From: Carpediemonas membranifera | Taxonomy: Eukaryota; Fornicata | Assembly (NCBI GenBank): GCA_019828565.1 | Contig: JAHDYR010000067.1 | Span: forward strand, 806,001-870,000 | Reading direction: 5' to 3' | Length of the DNA stretch: 64,000 bases | Part shown: piece by piece, positions 1 through 7,881 of the stretch | Layout: each line of letters opens with the position of its first letter | How positions within the stretch are numbered: position 1 is the stretch's first letter | The notes under the pieces: model-generated | Told to the model about the DNA's origin: nothing | Seen by the model: only the letters and a program-made list of their open reading frames with translations | The model's database searches: none | Made by a program: the position numbers and the translations under genes

Positions 1-702
1 CGGATCACGGCACCTAGCGGCATAAGCACGCCAGGACTTAACCATATGGCGCCACTCCGCCACAGAGACCTTATTAAGGTAGGGTGCGTAGTTCAGTACT
101 GTTTCCGGTACTACCATGGCAATATATATTGTTGCAGCAGGAAACACAGAGAGTGATTTAATTGATCCGGGGTAAATCAGTCATCAATTGATTACACTTT
201 CCCCGCCCACGGGTAGGCCACTTAACAGGGTCGTGGGGGCACTGAACAGGGAATCTGGAAAGATGAGAGGGTGCCATGCTTGAACGACCCCGTAGGGACT
301 GCAGGGAATCAGGGAGTGCTATAGAGAAGGTCTTGCAGGACAAACCTGCCTGTGGAAGCACCGAGGACAGACCCCCAGGCTCCCTGGAAGCTGCCGGTGT
401 CGTAGACTCCTTATCATTTAATCAGTTGATGATTACGACACCATTGTGTCGAGATTAAATGTTTCCCACCGACAACGTCACCGGGTTTACAGGGAGACAG
501 GAAAGCGCTCAGCGCACGGAGATGGCGAAGGCCTATGGGGGGAAGTGAAATCGGGAGTGAGCGGAAGCAGTAGCACCGAATCGCTCGTTGGACGCAGCTG
601 ACAAGTTCAATCGCAGGGAGGAGGCAGCGCCCCGGGGAACTCGGCTCCAGTAATAAGGGAGATCAGCCTAAGTAACCGGGCCCGATACCAGGCACCATAA
701 AT
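1..702. other. Unassigned left-edge sequence
   Basis: No convincing coding region is visible on either strand. Two stretches around 170-196 and 412-436 share an AATCAGT(T/C)..GATGATTA-like motif in partly inverted form, which could pair, but I cannot name an RNA. The segment ends in TAAATTT followed by CTTT repeats, the same kind of end as the LINE at the right of the window, so it may be the 3' tail of a plus-strand non-LTR element. That is inference only. Confidence 0.3.
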
Positions 703-751
703 TTTCTTTCTTTCTTTCTTTCTTCCTTCTCCCAGAGGATCTTTCTTTCTT
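703..751 (+). repeat. (CTTT)n microsatellite, possible LINE tail
   Basis: CTTT units run at about 704-730, followed by a short interruption and a second CTTT run at 741-751. The tract follows TAAATTTT. On the other side of the window the minus-strand LINE ends in TTAAATTT plus CTTT units at about 60929-60950, so the tract may be a typical LINE 3' tail in this genome. Confidence 0.6.
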
Positions 752-780
752 AGTATAGGGTACAAACCCCAATTACCAAC

Positions 781-837
781 TGTGCCATTGTTGGCTTGCG
801 CAGGTAGATCTGTTTACATAAACTGCACTGGCTCTCA
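781..837 (-). repeat. 3' LTR of gypsy element 1 (57 bp)
   Basis: Identical to 5406-5462. It lies 28 nt beyond the stop codon of the polyprotein. The repeat holds the block GCAGTTTATGTAAAC (minus strand), also found in the probable LTR at 53734-53791. Confidence 0.93.
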
Positions 838-865
838 CTTCCCTCCTCAAGGCGAAGCTAGCCAG

Positions 866-3800
866 CTAACGGCGGCCATTGCCCCGGAACTTCCGCTTGT
901 AACGTGCGAAGAGGGGCGTGAGACCTGGGTTGAGGCGTAGGTAGTCATCCAGGGCGGCGAGGCGGTCGTAATATGCGTTATACGGAATGTACGAGTCCTC
1001 GGAGTCTTCTAGGCCTTCCCAGTGGACGAGGAGCTCGAGGCGTCGGTTGCGCTCGCGGTGGCCGACGATGGCGGAGACTTGTTGTTCGTCTTGTTCGTAT
1101 GCGGCGATGCGCTCGAGTGTCTTGAGGTCTGCTGTGCCTGGGTCGAAGCGAATGAGGCGGTCCTGGTGGACGAGCAGCTCGGACTTGGTGACGAGGTCAC
1201 GGAGGACGAATGTGTTGGGGCTCTTCCCTTCCCTGAGGAGTTGTAGCGGGCCGCGGACTGGAGGCAGAATCTTGGATGGGGCCTTGTGAGGATATCTCAG
1301 GAGCACTAGGCGTTCGAGTTTCCAGTCGAAGTTGTCCGCCGGTTGGGTTTGTGCGGCCTTGTGACGCTCGTATGCGGCGATCTTCGCGCGGGCTGCGTCG
1401 TGCATGGCCTGTATGTCGGTGTGGAATGCGTTAATGGCCTGGATGGTAGGTGTGTCTTGCGTCGCCTTGGCGGCGCTGATGATGCGTGACTCCGGGAGGG
1501 CCGTGAGCGCGGACGTGTGTCCGAAAAGCAGCTCGAACGGCGTGAAGCCGGTAGTCGAGTGTGTCGAAGTGTTGATAATGTGTTGCACGATTGGGATAAG
1601 TGCGGGCCAGTCGGTCGTTTCTGAGTCTAGTAGCAGGGCGCGCAGTCTGCGCATGATGGTCCCATTGACTCTCTCGACAACGCCGTTACTCTGTGGGTGG
1701 TACGCCGTGGAGAACCTGTGGTTCAGGCTGATCTTCTTGTTGAGAGCGGCGATGGTTGAGTTCTTGAACTGACTTCCCTGGTCTGTCTGGATCAGGCTGG
1801 GTGCGCCGAAGAGCGACCACACCTGGAGCATCGCGTCGGCGGCTTCTTCTGCCGAGGTTGACGCAACCGGCTTGAGCACAGTGAACTTGCTGAAGACGTC
1901 GATGAACACGATCACGTGAGCGAGGCCATTCGTCTTTGGAAGCGGGCCGAGCGTGTCTATCTGCACCGCCTCGAATGGGCGGGTCTTCTGGGTCGTATGC
2001 CACTGGGCCTTGGCGATGGGGTGGGATTTGAGCTTCTGGCAGACTGGGCAAGTCGCGACGTGCTCCGCGACGTCTGAGTTCATGGAAGACCAGGTCTTGC
2101 CGGCTTCCTTGAGATGGGCGATCGTTTGTTTGATCGAAGCATGGCCGTTGGCTCCAGCGTGGGCCTGCTGAATGTCGAAGCGGTGGGTGCTGCTGGCGAT
2201 TTCGCTGATCGCCGCGCCGCTGGGGCGGGAGAGGGCGTCCGCGACGACGTTGGTTGTCCCTGCGATATGCATGATGTCGAAGGGGTACTCGGATAGGATG
2301 AGTCTCCATCGCGTGAGCTTGCGCGTCCCTTCCTCAGCCTTGCGAATCATCCACACGATGTTCTTGTGATCTGTGAGTACGGTGAATGGCTTCAGCTTGA
2401 GAATCTGGCTAAACTCTGGCCGGGTGATGCAGTATATGACTGCGTAGAGCTCTTGCTCGACCGTCGCCCAGCGGCGTTGGGTCTCTGTGAACGTCTTTGA
2501 GAAGTACGCGAGGGGTTTCTTCGTGTCGCCCTCGTGTTGCCACAGCACTCCGCCGGCTGCGATTGTGGACGCGTCTGTCTCAAGTGTCCACTTGCAGGTC
2601 AGGTTGGGTAGTGCCAATGCCTTGTTGTCGGTGCACAGCTCCTTCAGAGCCGCGAATGCCTTGTCGTGTTCCTCAGTCCAAGGGAGCTTGTCTAGCTTCT
2701 TGGGTGATCCCTTGAGGAGGGCGTTGAGGGGGGCTGTGGCTGAGCTGAGTTGCGGGAGGTAGTTTGCGAGGTGGTTAAACTTGCCCATCGTGCGTCTGAG
2801 CTCTGTGACGGTGGTGGGGGCGGGCAGCTCCTTCAGCGCGGCGACGCGGCCTGGGCTCACCGAGCGGCCGGAGCTGTTGATGATGAATCCGCAGACCTCC
2901 ACTTCGGCGGCGCCGATGGTACATTTGTCCGCGCGGAGGCGCAGGCGGTTGTCCTTGGCTCTCTGGAGGGTGAGTCTCAGGGTGTTGAGGAATCCTTCTT
3001 CGGTCCGTGCGTAGAGGAATATGTCATCCACGTAGACCCGGTGGCCGGGGATGCCATCTAGCACGGCCTCCATCGCTCGTTGAAACTTGGAGGGGGCGTT
3101 CTTAAGTCCAAACGGGACCCTGAGGAACTCGGGTGGTGCCCGGGGACTACGAACGAGGTAAGGTGGATGCTGGCCGGCTCCATCAGCTGCTGCCAGTATC
3201 CGGACCGGAGATCGAGTGATGCAAAGTAAGAGCATCCGCCGGCTTCGTGGGGCAGGTCCCTCAGATCGGGGGAGGGGAAAGGCGTCGTCCTTCGTGGCGT
3301 CGTTAAGATCGTTGAATGCGACGCAGAAGCGGGGTTCGCCGTTCTTCTTGGTTGCCATCGTGTGGCGGCTGGCGTGCTCGGACTGGCTGTCTCGTATGAT
3401 GCCGAGCTTCTTCATCTTCTCGATCTCGGAGAGGGCGGCTGAGCCAGCCTCTCCGACAAGCTGTCGAGGACGGCACTTGAGGTGAAAATCGCGTGTGAGT
3501 TCGATCTTGTGAGGCTGTAGTTTGCTGCCTTCTGGCGGGAGAGCCGGGTCGAACACCTCATCGAACTCCTCGACGATGCTTCGGACCTTGTTGGCGAACT
3601 CGGTGCCGTGGTCGTCCGGGATCGCGACGGCGAGCGAATGCTTCGAGTCCGAGGTTGACGCCGCTTCGAAGACGTCGGCGTCGATCATGTTGTGCTCTTC
3701 TAGATCGTCCTTATCATCCGGCTTCTCGGACGGGAGTATCAGTAGGCGGTCGTTGAGGACGTAGCCGATGTGCCTGAGGAGGTCCTTGCCGATCAGCATC

Positions 3801-5413
3801 CTGTCGCTGGTGCCTGTGATCATGTGGACGTCCCAGTCGAGCGTGACGGTTTTGCCATCCATGCCAGGGAGTGTGATGGACATGGTGGCGATCTTGCCCA
3901 CGGAGATAACGCGGTCGTCCGCGGCGAACAGGCGGAGGTCCGACTCGCGCCATTGGATGTTTCCTGGTATCTTTGGGGCGAGGTGCTCGGATATGACGCA
4001 GACATCTGCGCCAGTGTCGAGCTTGGCTGGAAGTTGGACGGTTCCGGCGACCGTTACGGTTGTCTGTATGGGAATGGAGGTCGTTTGGACCTCGCCGACG
4101 GCGCCATCGCGTTGGTTCGCTCCGCAGTCCTTGGTTGTATGCTTTGAGTTCCAGCCATGCCTGTCACACCAGCGATTGAAAGACTTCGGGATGTAGAAAT
4201 GCTCCTTGTCCTTAAACTGCTTGAACGGGTCCTGGCCTTCGACCTTGTGGGCCTTCGGCTTCAGCGGCTGGCCCTCGCGAGCAGAGGTGTCCTTGTTCGA
4301 GCACTGACTGTTATCATGCGGTGCCTTGTTGTCGGCCGGGATCGGCTTCGTCTTGGTCGACACGGCATAGGCCTGCCAGGGGACGACGATCTGGCCGAGA
4401 TGGTCGGTCTCGAGGGTCGAGAGGGCGTCTATGCAGTCGCGGGCGGGACGCCAGTTGCCGTCCGAATCCCGCTCGATCAGCGCCTCGTATAGCGGGATCG
4501 CGTCGTCGTCGTATCCCTTGAGGGCGACAGACCGGACCGCAGCGCGGAGGGCGCTGTCGGGGATCTTATGGTAGCCATCGGCCTCGACGACGGGGTTGTA
4601 CCCGTCGCACGCCTTCTGCAGGCGCAGAGTGTTAAGGCGGTGGGCCGCGTTCTGGCCGTACAGTTGGGTGCCCTTGCTCGTGATGGCCTTGAGGCGTGCA
4701 CCGCGGTCGAGTGTTGGCATCAGGGTAAGGTACAGGTGAGGCAGGATGGTCCTGGCCTCGGCGCGAAGCTGGTCACGCACGGACACGGGGGCGGAGGGGG
4801 CGGCCGTTGCCGCTGACGGGAGAGAGTTGACGATTCTCGCGACATCCGCGGCCGATCGGGCCGGTTTGTCGTCCAGGGGGTTCGTTAGCGTCGCGAAGGT
4901 GAGGGTCGCATCCGGGTCCGCCTCGTGGCGGTCGTGGCTGGCCGTGCAGAGGCTGGCGAGCTTATCGTTCAGCTCGGCCTCGGCGCGGTCGTAAACAGCC
5001 TGCATCCGGCGCATCGCCGGGTCGAGAAGCGGGCTGTCCTTATAGGTGTTGGCGGCTGCAGCACAGAGCAAGAAGAGATCGTCCTGCAGAGCGTCGATGA
5101 TTGCGCGGTATCTTGCGCGGCACGACGTGGCGTGTCTGTCAGGTTCTTGCTTGGCGTGTTGTGCCTGCGAGACCACGTCAGGGATAAGGGAGTCCCAGAA
5201 CGACTCGAAGGTCGGGAACGTGGAGGTGGGCCGCCATGTGGCTTGTAGAAGCTCGAGGGTCTTTGCCGTGAATGTGTGGGGGAAAGAACGGGGTCTTTTG
5301 ACGTTACCGACTTCCCGTAACCAGATCTCGTACCCCGTTGTGAGGGAAGAGACGTCTATCACGGATAGACCACTGTGTGATTCTGTAGAAGCAGAGTATC
5401 GATATTGTGCCAT
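866..5413 (-). CDS. Gag-Pol polyprotein of Ty3/gypsy element 1
   Basis: 1515 residues in a single frame. Order of parts: gag-like helical region (1-400); a zinc knuckle of unusual form C-x2-H-x5-H-x4-C near 418; retropepsin with DTGA near 466; reverse transcriptase with YVDD near 793; RNase H (LETDAS near 944); integrase with an HHCC-type zinc site near 1088 and the D,D,E triad (IDTLGP, TDQGSQF, HPQSNGVVERVN); and a chromodomain-like C-terminus near 1440-1490. Residues about 714-759 of the RT read as nonsense. The expected motif A (SLDLRSGYWQQ) is present one frame over, so a +1 change in a C-run near 3270 and a -1 change near 3135 cancel out and keep the frame open. The encoded RT therefore lacks its first catalytic Asp and is probably inactive unless the assembly is wrong here. 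The start ATG lies inside the 5' LTR. Confidence 0.92.
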   Translation of the reverse strand: MAQYRYSASTESHSGLSVIDVSSLTTGYEIWLREVGNVKRPRSFPHTFTAKTLELLQATWRPTSTFPTFESFWDSLIPDVVSQAQHAKQEPDRHATSCRARYRAIIDALQDDLFLLCAAAANTYKDSPLLDPAMRRMQAVYDRAEAELNDKLASLCTASHDRHEADPDATLTFATLTNPLDDKPARSAADVARIVNSLPSAATAAPSAPVSVRDQLRAEARTILPHLYLTLMPTLDRGARLKAITSKGTQLYGQNAAHRLNTLRLQKACDGYNPVVEADGYHKIPDSALRAAVRSVALKGYDDDAIPLYEALIERDSDGNWRPARDCIDALSTLETDHLGQIVVPWQAYAVSTKTKPIPADNKAPHDNSQCSNKDTSAREGQPLKPKAHKVEGQDPFKQFKDKEHFYIPKSFNRWCDRHGWNSKHTTKDCGANQRDGAVGEVQTTSIPIQTTVTVAGTVQLPAKLDTGADVCVISEHLAPKIPGNIQWRESDLRLFAADDRVISVGKIATMSITLPGMDGKTVTLDWDVHMITGTSDRMLIGKDLLRHIGYVLNDRLLILPSEKPDDKDDLEEHNMIDADVFEAASTSDSKHSLAVAIPDDHGTEFANKVRSIVEEFDEVFDPALPPEGSKLQPHKIELTRDFHLKCRPRQLVGEAGSAALSEIEKMKKLGIIRDSQSEHASRHTMATKKNGEPRFCVAFNDLNDATKDDAFPLPRSEGPAPRSRRMLLLCITRSPVRILAAADGAGQHPPYLVRSPRAPPEFLRVPFGLKNAPSKFQRAMEAVLDGIPGHRVYVDDIFLYARTEEGFLNTLRLTLQRAKDNRLRLRADKCTIGAAEVEVCGFIINSSGRSVSPGRVAALKELPAPTTVTELRRTMGKFNHLANYLPQLSSATAPLNALLKGSPKKLDKLPWTEEHDKAFAALKELCTDNKALALPNLTCKWTLETDASTIAAGGVLWQHEGDTKKPLAYFSKTFTETQRRWATVEQELYAVIYCITRPEFSQILKLKPFTVLTDHKNIVWMIRKAEEGTRKLTRWRLILSEYPFDIMHIAGTTNVVADALSRPSGAAISEIASSTHRFDIQQAHAGANGHASIKQTIAHLKEAGKTWSSMNSDVAEHVATCPVCQKLKSHPIAKAQWHTTQKTRPFEAVQIDTLGPLPKTNGLAHVIVFIDVFSKFTVLKPVASTSAEEAADAMLQVWSLFGAPSLIQTDQGSQFKNSTIAALNKKISLNHRFSTAYHPQSNGVVERVNGTIMRRLRALLLDSETTDWPALIPIVQHIINTSTHSTTGFTPFELLFGHTSALTALPESRIISAAKATQDTPTIQAINAFHTDIQAMHDAARAKIAAYERHKAAQTQPADNFDWKLERLVLLRYPHKAPSKILPPVRGPLQLLREGKSPNTFVLRDLVTKSELLVHQDRLIRFDPGTADLKTLERIAAYEQDEQQVSAIVGHRERNRRLELLVHWEGLEDSEDSYIPYNAYYDRLAALDDYLRLNPGLTPLFARYKRKFRGNGRR

Positions 5414-5462
5414 TGTTGGCTTGCGCAGGTAGATCTGTTTACATAAACTGCACTGGCTCTCA
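5406..5462 (-). repeat. 5' LTR of gypsy element 1 (57 bp)
   Basis: Identical to 781-837. The start codon of the polyprotein (ATG at 5413-5411) lies inside this LTR, 5 nt from its inner end, so any transcript starting in the LTR can have only a very short leader. Confidence 0.93.
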
Positions 5463-5944
5463 CAACCCTATAAACAGTTTGAATCAGACTCCCTTTTACC
5501 TCGACAGATCACACCACAAAAATAAAGATGTACAACAGGCTCAAATCTGTCATTTTCAGATCTCAATCATTTGATTCATTTAGGGGGATTCCGCGCCTGC
5601 GCATATACTCCACATAGACACCCGAGCGATTCAGCGAGACACTTGTCCAGGGCATGCCAACTCGTGATTTGTATGCGCGACCAACTTCGAAAAATGGTCG
5701 CGCGGTGTCCTAACATCATGTCTGACTCGTTCCGTACTCAGGTGGGTCGCGTAGGGGCGACGAGCCAACCGTCAAGGTTGGTCAAATGATTGGATCAATT
5801 CGGCTGGCCACAATTTGGTTTCGCCGCCACAGCATGACGTAAATATTCTTCCCCCCCGTTGTTTTAAGGAACAGTAGCGCAGCGACGTAGTTCGCCCTTG
5901 TGTTGTCTGGTTCCGCAGGGGACACCCTCCTGAGGGATCACCCA
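5463..5944. other. Intergenic spacer with two hairpins, upstream of tRNA
   Basis: No coding region is seen. The spacer starts with the CAAC target duplication of gypsy element 1. It holds two perfect inverted repeats: a 9-bp stem with an 11-nt loop at 5675-5703 (GCGCGACCA / TGGTCGCGC) and a 6-bp stem with a 5-nt loop at 5765-5781 (CCAACC / GGTTGG). Their role is unknown. Confidence 0.6.
5675..5703. repeat. 9-bp perfect inverted repeat (hairpin)
   Basis: GCGCGACCA (5675-5683) and TGGTCGCGC (5695-5703) flank an 11-nt A-rich loop. It could be a structured RNA, a terminator or a protein site. No nearby gene needs it, and I assign no function. Confidence 0.6.
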
Positions 5945-6018
5945 GGATGCGTGGCTCAATTGGATAGAGTTTCTGATTTCTACTCAGAGGGTTGCAGGTT
6001 CGAGTCCTGCCGCATTCG
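5945..6018 (+). tRNA. tRNA-Arg (anticodon UCU)
   Basis: A 74-nt cloverleaf closes fully: acceptor GGATGCG pairs with CGCATTC (one G-U), D stem GCTC/GAGT, anticodon stem TCTGA/TCAGA around the loop TTTCTAC (anticodon TCT, codon AGA), five-base variable loop, T stem GCAGG/CCTGC with loop TTCGAGT, discriminator G. The A box lies in GGCTCAATTGGATAGAG and the B box in GGTTCGAGTCC. A TTTT Pol III stop follows at 6021-6024. No intron. It sits between gypsy element 1 and the DIRS-like element, whose edge is only 33 bp downstream. Confidence 0.95.
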
Positions 6019-6051
6019 TATTTTGCAAAACCACTAAACCGTATATGTCCT

Positions 6052-6096
6052 GCTAGCTGTCCTAGCCTCTAGACATACTTGCTCTACCCAACGGGG
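6052..6096 (-). repeat. Split direct repeat B2 (45 bp)
   Basis: Same 45 bases as 6354-6398, starting GCTAGCTGTCC on the plus strand. It forms the 3' end of the YR element. Confidence 0.85.
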
Positions 6097-6194
6097 GGGG
6101 CGATCGTTTATTAAAGAAGAGAGCTAGTGTAAACGATCAGGGGACTCCGGCCAGCTTACCTACTGGGCGGATATACCGGTCTTGACCAGTATCG

Positions 6195-6353
6195 TGCCGT
6201 CGGATCTGGATGTTCCGAATTTTCTACCATTCTGCCCGCATAAACTGCGCGGCTCGCCTGGTCGGCGCATCACCATGCCGGAGCGAGGCGATCTCATTGC
6301 CCTCCGCTCACGGCCCGTTACCCGAGGTAACCTGTCAGCGCGATGTAACGCCA
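6195..6353 (-). repeat. Split direct repeat A2 (159 bp)
   Basis: Matches 9876-10034 over its whole length. It abuts B1 with no spacer, so the A2/B1 joint is the internal copy of the crossover site used by the recombinase. Confidence 0.9.
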
Positions 6354-6398
6354 GCTAGCTGTCCTAGCCTCTAGACATACTTGCTCTACCCAACGGGG
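6354..6398 (-). repeat. Split direct repeat B1 (45 bp)
   Basis: Matches 6052-6096. About 177 bp separate it from the stop of the recombinase frame; that spacer holds no further feature I can name. Confidence 0.85.
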
Positions 6399-6575
6399 AT
6401 ATCCCACCGGCAACGAGCATAGTGGAATGGCTTGCAGGCACGCTTGCGAGCCCAAACCGACCGTCTCCTCGAGAGACCGCGTCAAAGAATGTCTGTTGTG
6501 GCTTACATCTGCCGTTGTAACGCGTGTCAGCCCCACCCTACCTAGCTCTCCCAGCCACTAGCTCCCGTCAGAGAT

Positions 6576-7881
6576 TTAAAGTGGTGGTTGGAGAAGGATG
6601 GAGGCCAGGTGTCCCTGGACCCCCGGGTGTGTGCGGACCCCGTTGCCCATATATCTCAGCATGCTTTTCGTGGAGGCCCACGTCCCCATGGACAGGAGGA
6701 CTTCGGTACTCGTGTGGGCTACCGCCAACTCCGTGGTGGCGCCCTTGCGGAATGAGTGCCACGAAATGTCGGTGCCGTACGCCTGGTGGATCCAGTGGCG
6801 GAGGGTTGACGCCGGTAGCGGCTTCGATAGTGAAATACCACCGGTTGAGGTGATCGCCCGCCAGATGAGGTCGTCGTCGCGGCGCGTTGCCGTGGGGACC
6901 CATGCCTTCAGGGCCCTTGCTGGGTTAAAGCGGGCCCACGATTGGTTTGGTACCAGCTTGCGGACGCCTGTGGCAGTCTTAGTTCTCGCGAACAGAAGGA
7001 GGGCATTGCCATCAGCGTCGAACTCGACGTCTCTTCGTCTGAGCCCAAAGATCTCTGCGCCTCTACTCACGGTGATAAAGCAGAGAGCAGAAAAAGAGGG
7101 CGGCCTGGAAGGCTTGGGGTGACTTCCGACGTCTGTCTATGACCCTGCGGACTCTCGCGGACGTGACAGGCTTCGCACCCCCGGTCAGGCCTTCTACAGA
7201 GGCGACGTTCCGGGCGGCGGCGATTATCTGCTTGGCAGCGATCGGGGGGCGCCAGTCAGACACGAGTGGGGCGGCCTCGCAAATCCAGTAGCCTTTCCTG
7301 TGTATCGACTGTGGGCCCGACGTGGTACCCTCGGTCAGAAGGAACTCTTTGAGCTGTTGCGCGTGTGAGTGGCTCGCGTTGCGGGATTGGAGGAATTTGG
7401 CGACCCAGCCCGCTGCTGTGCGGCGCGACGATTCGTTTCTGAAATGTGATAGTCGGTCGTCAGCGAGGAGGGCTTGGAACGGGTTTTCAGGATAAGCGCC
7501 ACGAAGCGGATCTTGCCCTTGTCTGTCGCTGTCCAGGCTAGCTCGGACTGCAGGAGGTGTTTCGCCTGGACTCTGAGGTACAACTTGAGGGGTGTCAAAC
7601 GTTTGATGGCTCGGACCTCGGGCGAGTTGAGGTCCGGGCACAGGACTATCGCCGCTGATCTCCAGTGTCGAGGGTTCCCAGTCTGGGTCGAGGCGCGTAT
7701 TGTCTGGAGGCGACGACACGTCACTCCAAGAAGGGCTATAGGAGGAGCTATATAAATCCTGACTCCCCTCCAGTCCATCTGGAAGCCGTTGTCGTGGATT
7801 GACCAGGCTATTTCTGCAAAGCCTGGTAAGGCCAGAACCTTGTCGGGGCGTGCTGTGACGTCGATCTCGACCGGCCCCCAC
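6576..7881 (-). pseudogene. Tyrosine recombinase of the DIRS/Ngaro element, frameshifted
   Basis: Two overlapping frames (7881-7063 and 7070-6576) together give a tyrosine recombinase. The first holds the N-terminal core-binding part (recognisable from about 7470) and the second the catalytic part: Arg in EIFGLRRRDV, then WHSFRKG (the H-x-x-R box), a conserved G-x-W and the nucleophile candidate Tyr in MLRYMGN. The frames join at about 7065 by a single-base shift near an A/G-rich run, and the second frame has no ATG of its own. The N-terminus overlaps the end of the RT-RH frame, as in other DIRS-like elements. The enzyme would recombine the circular DNA copy into the genome. As read it is broken; a sequencing slip or programmed shift cannot be excluded. 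Confidence 0.85.

Larger units (their letters stand above)
781..5462 (-). mobile_element. Complete Ty3/gypsy element 1 with 57-bp LTRs
   Basis: The element is bounded by identical 57-bp direct repeats (781-837 and 5406-5462). On the minus strand these begin TGAGAG and end GCACA, the usual TG...CA of LTRs. The outer flanks carry the 4-bp duplication CAAC (777-780 and 5463-5466), the footprint of an integrase insertion. One long gag-pol frame fills the interior. Total length is 4682 bp. Identical LTRs and the intact duplication point to a young insertion. I see no canonical tRNA primer site (TGG...) next to the 5' LTR. It ends about 480 bp upstream of a tRNA-Arg gene, a preference known for Ty3-like elements. 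Confidence 0.93.
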
